Shown here piece by piece: positions 1 through 12,219 of a DNA stretch of 64,000 nt. The notes beneath the pieces are model-generated. The model was not told where the DNA came from and made no database searches. It saw only the letters and a program-made list of their open reading frames with translations. Origin of the DNA: Plasmodium relictum (taxonomy: Eukaryota; Apicomplexa; Aconoidasida; Haemosporida; Plasmodiidae); NCBI RefSeq assembly GCF_900005765.1, contig NC_041688.1, positions 434,001 through 498,000 on the forward strand, in the 5' to 3' direction. How positions within the stretch are numbered: the stretch's first letter is position 1; each line of letters starts with the position of its first letter. A program made the translations under genes and the position numbers.

Positions 1-522
1 TGTTTAAAAAAAAAAAAAACTTAAAATACAAATAAATAATAGAAAAAAAAAAACTTAAATAGTGAATTATTTATTGATTATATCTATTTAATTGTGAATA
101 TCCTTATATAAATATTACTTATAAAACATTTTAAAAAAAATTTTTTTTTAACATTATAAATGTTTTTTTTCTTTTTTTTTTTTTTTTCTTCAATTATGCA
201 TGTGCATAAAAAAAAAAAAAAAAAAAAATTAAACAGAGATATAAATAAAAAATAGTAAAAAAGAATATCCTTTTATTTTTTTTTCTCATTATTTTAATAT
301 AAGTTTTGTTAAAATGTTAACTTTTATAAAAATGGATTAAGATATTGTTAAAATATATATATATGTATTTTTATATATATTTAAATATATCACATATATA
401 TTTTTTTTTTATGATATTATGTGAAGGTTAAGAACTCTTATTTGTAAAATTTTGTAATTTTATATTTAATATATATATTTTAATTATTTATAAAATAATT
501 GAAATATATTTATTTATATAAG
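1..522. other. AT-rich left edge; no gene resolved
   Basis: This stretch is A/T homopolymer-rich and has no long open frame. It lies upstream of the terminal exon at 523-691 and so probably holds introns, and perhaps further small exons, of that gene. A GC-raised patch at about 61-110 reads open for some 17 codons and could be such an exon, but I cannot prove it. ATGCATGTGCAT at 196-207 contains a TGCATG core like those bound by some ApiAP2 factors. Confidence 0.4.
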
Positions 523-691
523 CTTGACAAAAGAAGCTTTTAAATACAAAAATGTAAAGATTACCTTATCTTTTTATAATTACCAATATGCAGTTTCTAA
601 AATTACCTATCATGAATATTTTATTTTTCCAGTACTGAATTCTTTAGATACTATTTTGAATGATTATAATACACATTTATCCTTTTTTTAA
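523..691 (+). CDS. Terminal exon of an unidentified gene entering from the left (partial)
   Basis: A plus-strand frame with no ATG is open from 503 to the TAA at 689-691. From a possible acceptor (ATATAAG, ending at 522) it encodes about 55 residues rich in informative codons (ACC, CCA, CTG, GCA), clearly richer in GC than the flanking DNA. The peptide includes SFYNYQYAVSKITYHEYFIF and ends in HLSFF. These are the marks of a real last exon in this genome, with the rest of the gene to the left. The pyrimidine tract before the acceptor is weak, so the exon start is uncertain. I do not recognise the family. It converges on the minus-strand C3HC gene. Confidence 0.5.
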
Positions 692-1299
692 GAAATACTT
701 ATTCAATATTTTTTCCATATATTATTAAAAAAAAAAAAAAATGGAAAAAGGTTGAATAAAGTAAATAATTGTTAATTTATGATGTATATTTTTTTTATAG
801 ATTTAAAAAAAAAAAAATTAAAAAATGTATATTTTCTTAATTCTACTTAATAATATTAATAATTTACTTATTTATATGTGTACTTTTTTTTTTACTCAGT
901 CAAAAGTTTTTTACAAATGAAATTTATAAATATTTTATAATTGAAATAGCATTTCATAATAGTTTCTTAGTAATTAGTTATTTAAAACATTTTTTTCGTT
1001 ATATTTTAATAGTTAATATATTTAAAAATATTTTTTCTTGATGTATTATTTTATTAAGATATTTAAACGAATTTAATATAATCATATAACTATAAAAAAT
1101 AAACAAGTTAGGATAGTCTAAATTTGAAAATATATAAAATTTTTAAAACAAATTTAAATGTTAAATTCATTGAATTAAAAAAAAAAAAATTTTATTAATA
1201 AAATTTTTTGACAAGTATATTATGATTTTGCTTTATAAATTTCTTCATATATTGCCTATATTTTATTTTATTATTTTATTTTGTTTTTTTTTATTTTTT
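692..1299. other. Convergent intergenic region
   Basis: This lies between the 3' ends of the orphan terminal exon (plus) and the C3HC gene (minus). Only A/T tracts and short chance frames are visible; it presumably holds both 3' UTRs. Confidence 0.5.
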
Positions 1300-3276
1300 T
1301 TATTTGAATACATATTTCCTTTGAAATTCAGATATAAGTAACTCAAAAAAAAGTTTTGTTATTTTAGAAAAAGAATATAAGTCTTCTGTCATGTATGGGC
1401 AATATGCCCTATGATTTTCAATTATGTCAAATAACCTAATATTATAAAAACTTCTATTTTTTTTTTTGTCATTGCCACTTTCATTGGAATAAAAAAATTG
1501 GGAATCTGTTAAAACATAATAATCATATAATGTTTTAATAAAAAAATCTTCATTTTTTAAATATTCACTTATCTCTATATAAATTTTACTTATGGAATTT
1601 TTTAAAGAACTTTCTTTATTATCTGAATTTTTTTTTGAAAATAAGTCTTCATTTCTATTTGTGAAAAAGTATTTTTTATTATTTTTAAAAAATAAAGTAT
1701 TATTATTTTTATCTTTAAAAATATCATTACTTCTTTTTGTTAGAATTAAGTCTTTTTTCTTCCATTTAAAAGAATAATCATCTTCATTTATTATATTATT
1801 ATTTAACTTTTTCTTTTCTGTTTCATTTTTTGTTTCTTCGTAAGAGTTCCCTTTATTATTATTATCATTACTATCATTATTATTGCCATTGTAATGATTA
1901 TTATCTTCATGACGGATATTACTAATATTATTATTACTATTATTATAACTGTTATTATTATTATTTTTATTATTATTATTACCATTACTATCATTATTAT
2001 TACTATTGTAATAATTATTATCTTCATGACGGATATTACTAATATTATTATTATTATAACTGTTATTTTTATTATTATTTTTTGTTTTATTTAAAAGGGT
2101 AGATAGTTGTTCAAGTATATTTATCGTATCACTACCAACACAACTATTTGAATTTCTTACTTTTTCTAATTTTTTTTTTTTACTAATTAAATCATCCATC
2201 AGATCTTTTGTTTCTAGTAAATTTAATTCTTTAAATAAAAGAAGTTTATTGTCTCTTATTGAAAAGGTGGAATAATTACAAATCTTAATTTCTCTGTAAC
2301 AATATTTACAATATAGAACTTGAGTAAAATTATTATTATTATCCACCGAATCTCCTTTATATGACCAACCACATAGAGAAATTATTTTATAAATATTAAT
2401 ATTTTCATATTCATAATTCTTCATTTTATCAACAATTTTAAAATACATATTGATGTCTTCTTTTTCATCTTTTAATAATGATGTTTCATCACATAAGATA
2501 TTAACATAATTTGTTTCATCTGATATATCAAAATTTAAATCATTTATATAATTCAAATCAACAATATATTTTTCATAATCTTTATAATTTTCTTTAATTT
2601 TTTCTATACCTTTTTCTATAACACTCTTGTTATTTAAAAAAATTTGAGTGAACTGATTTTTAAAAAAGTTAATATACCAATTAAAAATTGTATATTTTTT
2701 TTTGGAAAAATTATTTTCCATATGCTTTTTTATGATGATAATTAAATCTTTAATTGTTTTTTTAATATTTATTAATGGTATTTCGTATAAAGCATTTTTT
2801 AACATTGAAACATTAATTTCATATTCTTTAATTAATTCTTCCCTTTTTAATGATTTCTCATCAAGCCGAAAAATTGATAAACTCATAAGATTATTTTTCC
2901 AAGGGCAGTTGTCAAAGTGCAATAAACATAAATCATTAATTTTTGTATACATAGAATATTTATCTTTTTCATAAATGTATTTGCAATTACACATTTCACA
3001 TTTTATAGTGTATTCATTTTCACATATATATCCATTTCTAGCTAAAATAATAGAACACAAATGTACAGGTTTTTTTAACCATATCTTAAATGTATTTATT
3101 CTATTTATGTATGATAATTCATCATATAAATATCTTTTGCTATCTTTTATATAATCGTCTTCTTCTTCATTCAAAAAATTTTTTTTTATATTTATTAACT
3201 CTTCTCTTCTGCATTCTACATCAATTGCTTCATTTCTTTTACAATTAGTTTCTTTCATCTGAATATAGTTATTCAT
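1300..3276 (-). CDS. C3HC zinc-finger protein, ZC3HC1/NIPA (Rsm1/Pml39)-like
   Basis: A single exon encodes 658 aa. Residues about 65-126 match the zf-C3HC domain: W66, the LARNGY block, C93-x2-C96, H120 and C124 in the typical H-x3-C-P-W ending. A second, Rsm1-like half starts at LCGWSY (301-306) with C323-x2-C326 and closes far downstream with H622-x3-C626-P. An insertion of nearly 300 residues, including an Asn-rich repeat, splits the second zinc site. The pairing of a C3HC module with a second CGW module is the signature of ZC3HC1 in animals and Pml39 and Rsm1 in yeasts. In other eukaryotes these proteins act at the nuclear basket or in mRNA export; an SCF adaptor role was proposed earlier for human NIPA. 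Function in Plasmodium is inferred. The gene is transcribed divergently from CCR4. Confidence 0.8.
   Translation of the reverse strand: MNNYIQMKETNCKRNEAIDVECRREELINIKKNFLNEEEDDYIKDSKRYLYDELSYINRINTFKIWLKKPVHLCSIILARNGYICENEYTIKCEMCNCKYIYEKDKYSMYTKINDLCLLHFDNCPWKNNLMSLSIFRLDEKSLKREELIKEYEINVSMLKNALYEIPLINIKKTIKDLIIIIKKHMENNFSKKKYTIFNWYINFFKNQFTQIFLNNKSVIEKGIEKIKENYKDYEKYIVDLNYINDLNFDISDETNYVNILCDETSLLKDEKEDINMYFKIVDKMKNYEYENINIYKIISLCGWSYKGDSVDNNNNFTQVLYCKYCYREIKICNYSTFSIRDNKLLLFKELNLLETKDLMDDLISKKKKLEKVRNSNSCVGSDTINILEQLSTLLNKTKNNNKNNSYNNNNISNIRHEDNNYYNSNNNDSNGNNNNKNNNNNSYNNSNNNISNIRHEDNNHYNGNNNDSNDNNNKGNSYEETKNETEKKKLNNNIINEDDYSFKWKKKDLILTKRSNDIFKDKNNNTLFFKNNKKYFFTNRNEDLFSKKNSDNKESSLKNSISKIYIEISEYLKNEDFFIKTLYDYYVLTDSQFFYSNESGNDKKKNRSFYNIRLFDIIENHRAYCPYMTEDLYSFSKITKLFFELLISEFQRKYVFK
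1850..2090 (-). repeat. 117-bp intragenic duplication in an Asn-rich region
   Basis: Inside the C3HC gene, the segment encoding ISNIRHEDNN plus its Asn/Ser/Asp flank occurs twice, 117 bp (39 codons) apart. The core TCTTCATGACGGATATTACT starts at 1904 and again at 2021 and is unchanged. The flanks differ by a few codons. DNA-level identity beyond codon need suggests a recent slippage or unequal-exchange duplication. Confidence 0.8.
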
Positions 3277-5826
3277 TATTTGTTTTTATTAAAATTATTA
3301 ATATCTTTTAATACATTTATGTTCATAATTTCTTATTTTAAAAAAAAAGAATTTATATGTATTCTATTTAATTATTAAAAATAAATTGAAACAAAAAAAA
3401 AAAAAAAAGGGAAAAGGTGTATATTTAAATATACTTTAAAAAATAATATAAATTTTATTAACTAAAAAAAAATAAAATTATTATATAATTATAGTTTTCA
3501 AATTTATTCTTTTATAAAAAAAAAAAAAAAAAAGAAAATTATTTTTGAAGTATTAATTTTATAATGTAATTAAATTCTTACAAAAAATAAAATTTCTTTT
3601 TTTAATGTATTTAGGTATTTTAAAAATTGAATATATAAAAATAATAATTATATATATAATATTTTTTAGTTTCATATATTAATTGCGGAAAAGCATTTTT
3701 CTCATAGTAATTAATATAAAATTTAAAAAAATTATACAAGCTATATTGTATCAAATTGAAATAAAATTTTTTTTTTTAAATTTCTTTTTTTTTCTAAAAC
3801 TACTTTATTAATAATGTCAAATATTTACTGAAACTTTACTTTTTTTTAAGTTATCAAAAATGAATTAATTATAAAAAAGTCATGCTTTTTAATAAAATTA
3901 AAAAATTCATTAAAGAAAAAGAAACTGAAAGAAACTAAGACTAGTTTGAAATTTTTAGATAATTTATACAAAAAAATAGTTTTTTATTTATTCAACAAAA
4001 AAAAAAAAAAAATACTTTTAAATACTTAATATCCTTTCTTCTTTTTCATAAAATTCTATTTAATGTTAAATGTAAAAGATATTTTCCAAAAATAAAAAAT
4101 GAATCATATAAGGTACACATATAACTCATAAGTAAACTTAAACACTTAGACATCATCTAAACGATAGAGAAAAGTGAGAGATAGGATAAAAAAATGTATA
4201 CATTCATATTTTTAAGGATATAATATATATATATATATGTTATTGTTATAATAGTAAAAGACAAAAATATATAAAGTATTATCCTTCTAAAAGTAACAGA
4301 ATGTATATTTTATTCAAATTATGAGAAAAAAATTTTGCAAAATATTTTCTATTTATATTTAGATTATTCATTAATTTATTATATATTTTAAAATAATATT
4401 GTATTGCTTTTAAAATTTCTAAAAAAAAAGTAAATAAAATAAGTAGAAAAAAACTATTTCTTTCACACAACAAATTGTTAATTAAAAATGTATTTATTTA
4501 ATTAGGAAATTAGGTGATTTTTAAACTTAATACATCTCATAAAACAAAACATAATTAAAAAAGAAATAAAAAATTTTAAACAAATTTATGAAAATAAAAT
4601 ACATATATGAAATGAGTGAATATATATAGTTCAGTTTATCTTAAAAATATAGTATAATATATATAAGGTAAAATGCCTTTCATAATATGTTCTTTAGGGG
4701 AAAAAAAAAAAAATTAATGATACTTCTTCTGTAGAATATTTTTTTGACAAATAGTAAAGGAAAATTCTTAATTCTTTTTTTTTTCGATTATATTTTAATA
4801 TAGATATAAATGAAAACAAAATCAATTTCTATCTTTTTAATTTGTATATATTTTGGTTTTGTTCATAATAGTATGTTAAAAGGCTTTTTAATTTTTATTC
4901 ATTTTTACTTAAAGATTGATGTCCATTTATATTATTATGTATGTAAGCATATAAATAGTATAAATACACTGAAAATAAAATGATAATACATTATAATTTT
5001 TCCTTATATATACAAAACATAAAACTCTATAAATTTTACTTTTAAAAAAAATTAAACATAAACATAAATATAAAAACAAGAATAAACTTTAATTTTTATT
5101 TTTAATTTATTTTATTTTATTTTTTTTACAATTTCAATGAATTATGTGTAAATTTGTTTTCATAAAAAAATTAAAAAGCAACATATTTTATTTTTAAAAA
5201 CTATTATTCACTCAAAGTCTTCACTTTAAAAAAAATATTTTAAGGTTTACACTCAAGCAATAATATATATATATATAAAAGAAAAAAAAACATTACAAAA
5301 AAAAAATTATAGAGAAATTATCAATATAAAACTATGTGCATCAAATAAAAAACAAGGTGATACTTTATTTTTTAATTTTTAATAAATTTATTAAATTTTT
5401 TTTTTTTACAAAAACTTATTCAATGATTTTTATTAAACTATATATAAAATTTTTATTTTTAAATATTTTATATTTATTTTTATTTTTTATTTTTTTTTAA
5501 ACTATATAAATAATCTTTGTTTTAATATTTTTAATATAATTATGCTGTTTCTTTTAAAAAATAAAAGGAAAAAAATTTATTATATTTATTTCCATTTACA
5601 AAAACTAAAAAAATATTGAAGAAAAATGTAAACTGTAATATTTCTATATATTTTTTATTATCTAGGCTATTGAAATAAATCACAAAACCAGAATTTAATA
5701 TGTTAATCAAATGATGAAATTATGTTTTTTTTTTAATTTTAAAATTAAAATTAAAACAAAGCCATTCATTATTCTTTTATAAAAAAGGTTTTAAATTTTG
5801 TAACATATTTATATATATTTTAAAAA
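3277..5826. other. Divergent promoter region, C3HC gene / CCR4
   Basis: About 2.5 kb lies between two divergent starts, mostly A/T tracts. A patch at about 4105-4195 is visibly richer in G and C than its surroundings but has no open frame and no clear RNA fold that I can see. A 57-codon frame at 4810-4983 has a hydrophobic N-terminus but could arise by chance. Both 5' UTRs should be here. Confidence 0.5.
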
Positions 5827-8800
5827 ATGGATAATTTTAATAAAGGAAATTTTTCTTTTTATAAAAAGAACAAAAGTAATGAAAGTCAACCCAGATACAA
5901 ATACGAAGCTATAAGATTTAATAAAAGTGATGAAAATAAAAACAAAAAAAATATAGAAAATAATAAAGATTTAGAATCTTATAAAAGTTGTTTTAAAATA
6001 AAAGATGAAAGTATGAACAATTATATAAGTAATTCTTTAAATAATTTAGAAACAAATTACACAATAAACAAAAAACATTATAACCCAGGTATTTACAGTG
6101 AAACCAATACGGAAAATGTTAATAACCCTATAAGTGAAAAAGGCATGGAAAATAAAGATTTTAAAAAAGCAAATAAAGTTGTAAAAGTTAAAATTGAAGA
6201 TAAAAAAAATGAAAACATAAAAGATGTAAACAGAAATATTCAATATAAAAATAAATTTAATAAAAATAAAAAAATTATAAAAGAGGATAACAAAAACAAT
6301 ATATCAAAAGATATAAAAATTAGAAAAAGTAATATTTTAGAATTAAATAAGCTATTAAAAGAAAATTTAAGAATTGAAGAAAATATAAACAAAAAAGAAG
6401 ATACTGAAGAAGACGAAAAGAAAGAAAAGGACGAAGAAAAGCAACAACAACAGAAAAAAGAAGAGAAAGAAAAAGGAATAAAAAAAGAAAAGGAAAAAGA
6501 ACAAAAAGAAAAAAAAAAAGAAAAGGAAAAGGAAAAGGAAAAGGAAAAGGAAAAGGAAAAGGAAAAAGATAAGGAAAAAGAAAAAGAAAAAAAGAAAGAA
6601 AAGGGAAAAAAGAAGAATAAAGATAAAAATAAGGATAAATTGAAGAATAAGGAAAAAGATAAAGAAAAATTTGCTGAGAGAGATAACACAAAAGATAATG
6701 AAATAAATGAAGATAAAGAAAATAAAAATAAAGAAAATATTGATAATATTGGGGATAAAAATGTTATAAAATCTCGAAAGACAAAAAATAAAAAAAATGA
6801 TATTATACAAAACAAAACAAATAATAAAAATGATATTTATATGAATAATTTAAACTCTTCCACAGAAAAAGATACTGATCTTAAAAAAAAAAAAAATAAT
6901 CTATTAGAGAATAACATGAGAAATGGAAACAATGATAACTCCCTCATTTTTTTAGAAAATAATAATTATAATAATAGTAGTAAAATTGATAATGACAATT
7001 CAAATGAAAATATAAAATCATTTTTAAATAAAAACAATATTGAATTATATTGTGATAATAATTATTTCAAAGATGCAAAAAGTTTTAAAAATTATAGTTA
7101 TAAAAAAGAATTAAGAAATGATATATTAGAAATAAATGACAATTTTATTATCAGCAAATTTCATTTAAATAAAACCATTTCAAAAATGCAAGACAATGAA
7201 AATTATAATTTTAATGAAATAGTAAATTCATATAGTAATAATAAATTTAACGATAATACATTAGATGAAGATGGTGATGATGTTGAAAATAGTAGTTATA
7301 TAAATAATAAAAATAAAACTAATAATAACAAAAAAGAACAAAAAGATGTTTTTAAAGATAATCTTATATCAAAAAATAATATAGTTAGTAGTCAGAGAAA
7401 CAACAATATCCCTATTAATTTAAATAATGAAAATGATAAAATGACTGAAGATAGTTATAATAAAAATAGTGAAGATATTACTAATAATAATAGTATTGTC
7501 AATGATAATATTAATAAGAAATATATGAATAATAATAGTTTTCAAGATTTTAATAAAATTAATTTTAATGATGAACATGTTAATAAAAATAGCAATATTA
7601 ACATTTTAAAGAATATCGATACTACTAAAAATATTTTAAGTAGTAAGAATGTTAATAATATAAATAATATTTTAAACGATGATAATAATATCTTAAGTAA
7701 TAGAAATTACAATAATATAAATAATATGTTAAGTAACACTAATATGAATATTATTTTAAGTGGAGATAATATTAACATTTTAAATAATAATAATAATTAC
7801 AATAATATAAATAATATTTTAAATAATAAAAGAAGTACAAATGTTAATAATATTTTAAATAATAGTAATAATCATATTAATAATATTTTGAATACCCCAA
7901 ATTATATGAATAATACTTTAATATACGATGCTAGTAACAGCATATATAATGAAAAAGTTGGCAATGTAAATACTTTTTCAACTATTAACTTAGATAATTT
8001 TTCAAATAGTTATTTAAATAGTATTTCTCATAGTTTCATAAATAACCACTTAAATAATAATATAAATAATCATTTAAATTATAATAGAAACCCACTTTCA
8101 TTGAATAAAATAAATAATTTTCCTAATAGTATTAATAGTTCATCAAACATACTAAACAGTATTTTGAACGACAATAAAACTAATATAGTTCTAAACAATG
8201 CAAATAATACTATGAATAATTCTAAAAGTAATACATTAGTAAATAATAGTTCTAATAATATGGAAAATGTTCTAATTAAAAATATAAATGATGTTTCTGG
8301 CCATATTAATAATTTAAAAAAAAACAAAAATGGAGAAACAGTTGAAAATAAATGCGAAATAACTTCGACAAAGGAAAATAATTTGAATGTTCCGGATAAA
8401 AATGATAATAATAATGAAAAAAATGAGCCAACGAAATTATTGGAAAAAAGTGATTCAAAGAAAATTATCATTGAAAATAAAGGTGATTTAAAAAATTTGA
8501 AAATAAATAACAATAAAAACAATTTTTTAGAAAAGAAAAAAAAGACATATTTAGCTGAAATAATAAGATGTGAACTAATATGGGGACCAACAAAAAATAA
8601 AGAGCCAATTACACCAGTAGAAAGTTGTGAATTACATCCAGTGGTAATCATAAAAGATAAATTTGGGCATTTATATGATGATGATGAAGATAATGAAAAT
8701 AATCCTGTTGGAAAAACGGTAAATATTTTTTATAGATGGAGTAGGGGACCACCTAGAACTGTGTGTTTTTTTCATCCACAAAAAATTGCCTGCTTACAAT

Positions 8801-11563
8801 GTACTGTAACATTTAGATGTTTTTGTTCTTATGAATGTTTTATGAAAGGTTTTAACCATTTACATAAATATTATAAAAGTAATGGCTCTTTTAATATTCC
8901 ATCTCATCCTAATTTGCATACATACGGAGTACCTTGTTCTCCCTTTGATTGGGATAACTATGAAAAAAATATTGAATTTGATGAAAAGCATTATAATTCA
9001 TTGATTCAATCGGGATTACTAAATGCACCAGATAAAGAAGTATGGGAAACTATTCACAATGAAAGAAATTATATTCCATGTAACAAGGATATAGGACATC
9101 AGTTAATGCTAGAAACTATGTTACTTGATAAAAATAGTGTATCATCTGATGATTTGAGTGCTTCTATAAATAACAGTCAATCAAATGAAAATAGCGATTA
9201 TAATGAATCTTCTGTTGATGATGATATTTCCCAAAATAACCAAAATAAAATTGCATCAGTGAGATATATGGATGTACAACAAAATACTCTTAATAATATT
9301 CTTTTAAATAATTATAATGATGTGCAGTATGATACTCATAAAAATATGCATTTGAACAAGTATAATGATAATTCCCATATATTTAACAATAGTAATAATG
9401 GTAATATTAATATAAACGGCTCTGACTTAAACAACTCTACTAATAGTTTATGTAACGTTTTTGAAATTGATAACAATGCTAATAATGTAAATTTTTCTCT
9501 TAATGAAACAAATTATGTTGTTTTAAATAATTCCTTTAATTTATGTAATAAAATTAATAATGTACATTCCAATGATATGAAAAACTGTAATGGAGGATAT
9601 ATTACCGAAAATGTTGACAATTTAGGGAATAACTACATATATAATACAAATAGTTTAAAAAAATTAAATGATAAAAGAATAGACGGATTCGAAAATACAT
9701 ATGTTAATTTAGATAATTTAAGATATGATAGCAATAATAATAATAATGCTGTAAATAATTCCTTCAACTTATCCAATAATATTTATATGAATAGCAAATA
9801 TATGAACAATTTAACTTATCAAAATGAAAACAATATAAAAAATGACATTAATTTTCTAAACAATATAAATATGCCATCTCAAAAATTGTATAGTGAATAT
9901 AATTTTTCAAATAAAGATATAGATATTCAATCTAAAAATATACCCCAAATTTCAAATGATATAAATAAGTTAAATATTGGAAACATTGAGATAAGAAATA
10001 TAAATAATAAAGTAGATACTTTGAACGTAGAACAAAAAAATGAATTTAACAATCCCTTGAAAAGCAGAAATACAAATTTTCCTATTTTAAATGATAATTT
10101 AAGCACAAACAAAATAAAAGCAGTTAATGATGAAACAACAAATATTATAAAAAAAAAAGAAAAGAAAAATTTGTTAAAAAAAAAAAAAAAAAGAAAAAAA
10201 AAAATATATGTGTTAGATGATGAAATATGGAATAGCATCAAAGATCCTAATATTTATCATAAAATAATTACTGGATGTTGTATACCTAATTTGACTATTT
10301 TCCCAAATTATAATATAACATGTTTTAAAAATTCGAATTTATCAAATCCTCATAATCAATTTACTATAATGACTTGGAACGTCTTAGCTGAAATATATGG
10401 TACCATAGAAGCCTTTCCACATTGTGATCCTTATATGTTAGCTTGGTCATACAGAAAAACAAAAATTATTCAAGAAATTTTAAACAATAATCCAGATATT
10501 GTATGCCTTCAGGTAAAATTAAAATTATTGAAATATATGTTCATACATATATCAAAATTTTTTATATGTATACTAACAATTTTTTTTTTTTATTTTATAG
10601 GAAATACAAAATGAACATTTCTTAGATTTCTTCAAACCATCACTAGGTGAATTTGGTTATGAAGGTGTTTATAAGCAAAAAACAAAAGAAATATTTACTT
10701 CTCCATCCGGAAAAAGAAGAGGAGGAAAATATACAATAGATGGGTGCGCAATTTTTTATAATAAAAAAAAATTAAAATTTGTTGAAACATATGCTCTCGA
10801 ATTTAGTAAACTTATTAAAGAAGCATCTGTTCTAACGCTACCTAAGGAGATACAAAAAAATCCCTCTATAGTTAAAAGACTTTTAAAAGATAATGTAGCA
10901 TTAGTTTTATTATTAGAGTATATTCAACAATATTCTAAAATGTACGATAAACAAGAAGAAAAACAGAATAAAAAATTAATAATTGTAGCAAATACACATA
11001 TAGTAGCTAACCCAGAAGCAAATTATGTAAAAATATGGCAAGCACAAATTCTTGTAAAAGTAATTGAATATTTAAAAATAAATTTTATCAAAAAATATGA
11101 AACAATCCCCAGTTTAATAATATGTGGGGATTTTAATAGTACTCCATCGAGTGCAGTATATCAGTTAATTTATAAAAAAACATGTAGCAGAAATCATGAA
11201 GATTTTAATTCAGATAAATATAGTTTACTAACAGATCTTCAATTAGGGCATAATTTAAATCTTAAGTCAGCATATGCTATATCAAAACTTTTGTCACAAA
11301 AATTAAATCCAGATGATTACAATAATTTAGAGGTATTTGAACCATTATTTACTAATTATACAGGGAATTTTATTGGTTGTTTAGATTATATTTTTTATAA
11401 TGATGAAAATTTAAATATTATATCAACAGTGAATATAGCAGATGAAAATCAGCTAATGCAAGAAGCTCAGTTATATCAACTCTCAAATTGTGCTTTACCT
11501 AGTCCAATAAGACCATCAGATCATTTACCTTTAATAGCTAAATTCGAATTTAAAATATTTTAA
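5827..11563 (+). CDS. CCR4: CCR4-family deadenylase (CCR4-NOT complex), EEP nuclease with MYND-like domain
   Basis: Two exons, 5827-10512 and 10601-11563, join in phase 0 to give 1882 aa. The 88-nt intron starts GTAAAA and has a perfect TACTAAC branch-site match at 10571. Residues 1-900 are low complexity: a Lys/Glu block at about 200-290 and Asn-rich repeats at about 600-700. Residues about 905-1075 form a conserved Cys-rich region with C980, H983, C989-x2-C992, C1000-x3-C1004, H1011 and H1013, resembling the MYND-like domain of plant CCR4. A second Asn-rich linker follows. The C-terminal EEP domain (about 1510-1882) has MTWNVLAE with N1518, LQ-E1563, H1695, GDFNSTP (D1739, N1741) and SDHLPL (D1869, H1870), all the expected catalytic positions. 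It should remove poly(A) tails in the cytoplasm. No leucine-rich repeat is visible, unlike yeast and animal CCR4. Confidence 0.93.
6503..6617 (+). repeat. Polypurine AAAAGG-type hexamer repeat
   Basis: Inside CCR4, 6503-6569 is uninterrupted purine and, after one T, purines continue to about 6617. The core is tandem AAAAGG or AAGGAA hexamers encoding alternating Lys and Glu. It marks the charged low-complexity region of the protein. Confidence 0.8.
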
Positions 11564-12180
11564 ATAATTTTTAAATTGGATACCTTTATATTCTCATTTA
11601 AAAAAGAAAAAAAAAAAAATCAGATATATAACTGCAAATAGACAAAATGAAGAAGATACATATTTCATTCAAAAAAAATAATCGTGCTTATCCACTTTTA
11701 TTAAAATAAATATTTTACATATTAACCGTTTCATTTATAATGATATTTGTTTAAAAATAAAATTTTTATAAAGAAATTAAAACAGTTTTATTAATTTTTT
11801 TTTTTTTTTCTTTATAAATGTATTCGTTTATTATATTAATGTTTTAATTCATAATGTTGATCATAATACTAGAAAATTTGATGAGTATTTTTATTTTACC
11901 TTTTTTTTTTTTTTTTTGTAATTAAAATTATTTACATTATTAAAAAATTAATAGAAATAATTACTAAAAAAAAAAAAAATTAATAATGATTATTTATATA
12001 AATTCATTTTATTTCATTTTTATTTTATATTTTTAAATCTTATTTAATTTAAAATTAATCTTTTTTAAACTACTTTATATAATTTTTTTTCTTTTTTTAA
12101 TATGAACATGTGAATACATGTATATAGACGTATATATATGAAGATAGTTCATTATTTATTTTCTTTAGTATATTCATTAT

Positions 12181-12219
<39 letters not shown>

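Noticed and set aside
4810-4983. 57-codon frame with a signal-peptide-like start and a GTATGTAAG donor-like word inside
   Set aside because: The length is within chance for this much AT-rich DNA, codon content is poor, and no second exon could be found.
6240-6815. Long Phe/Ser/Leu minus-strand frames opposite CCR4
   Set aside because: Antisense shadows of the Lys/Glu repeat.
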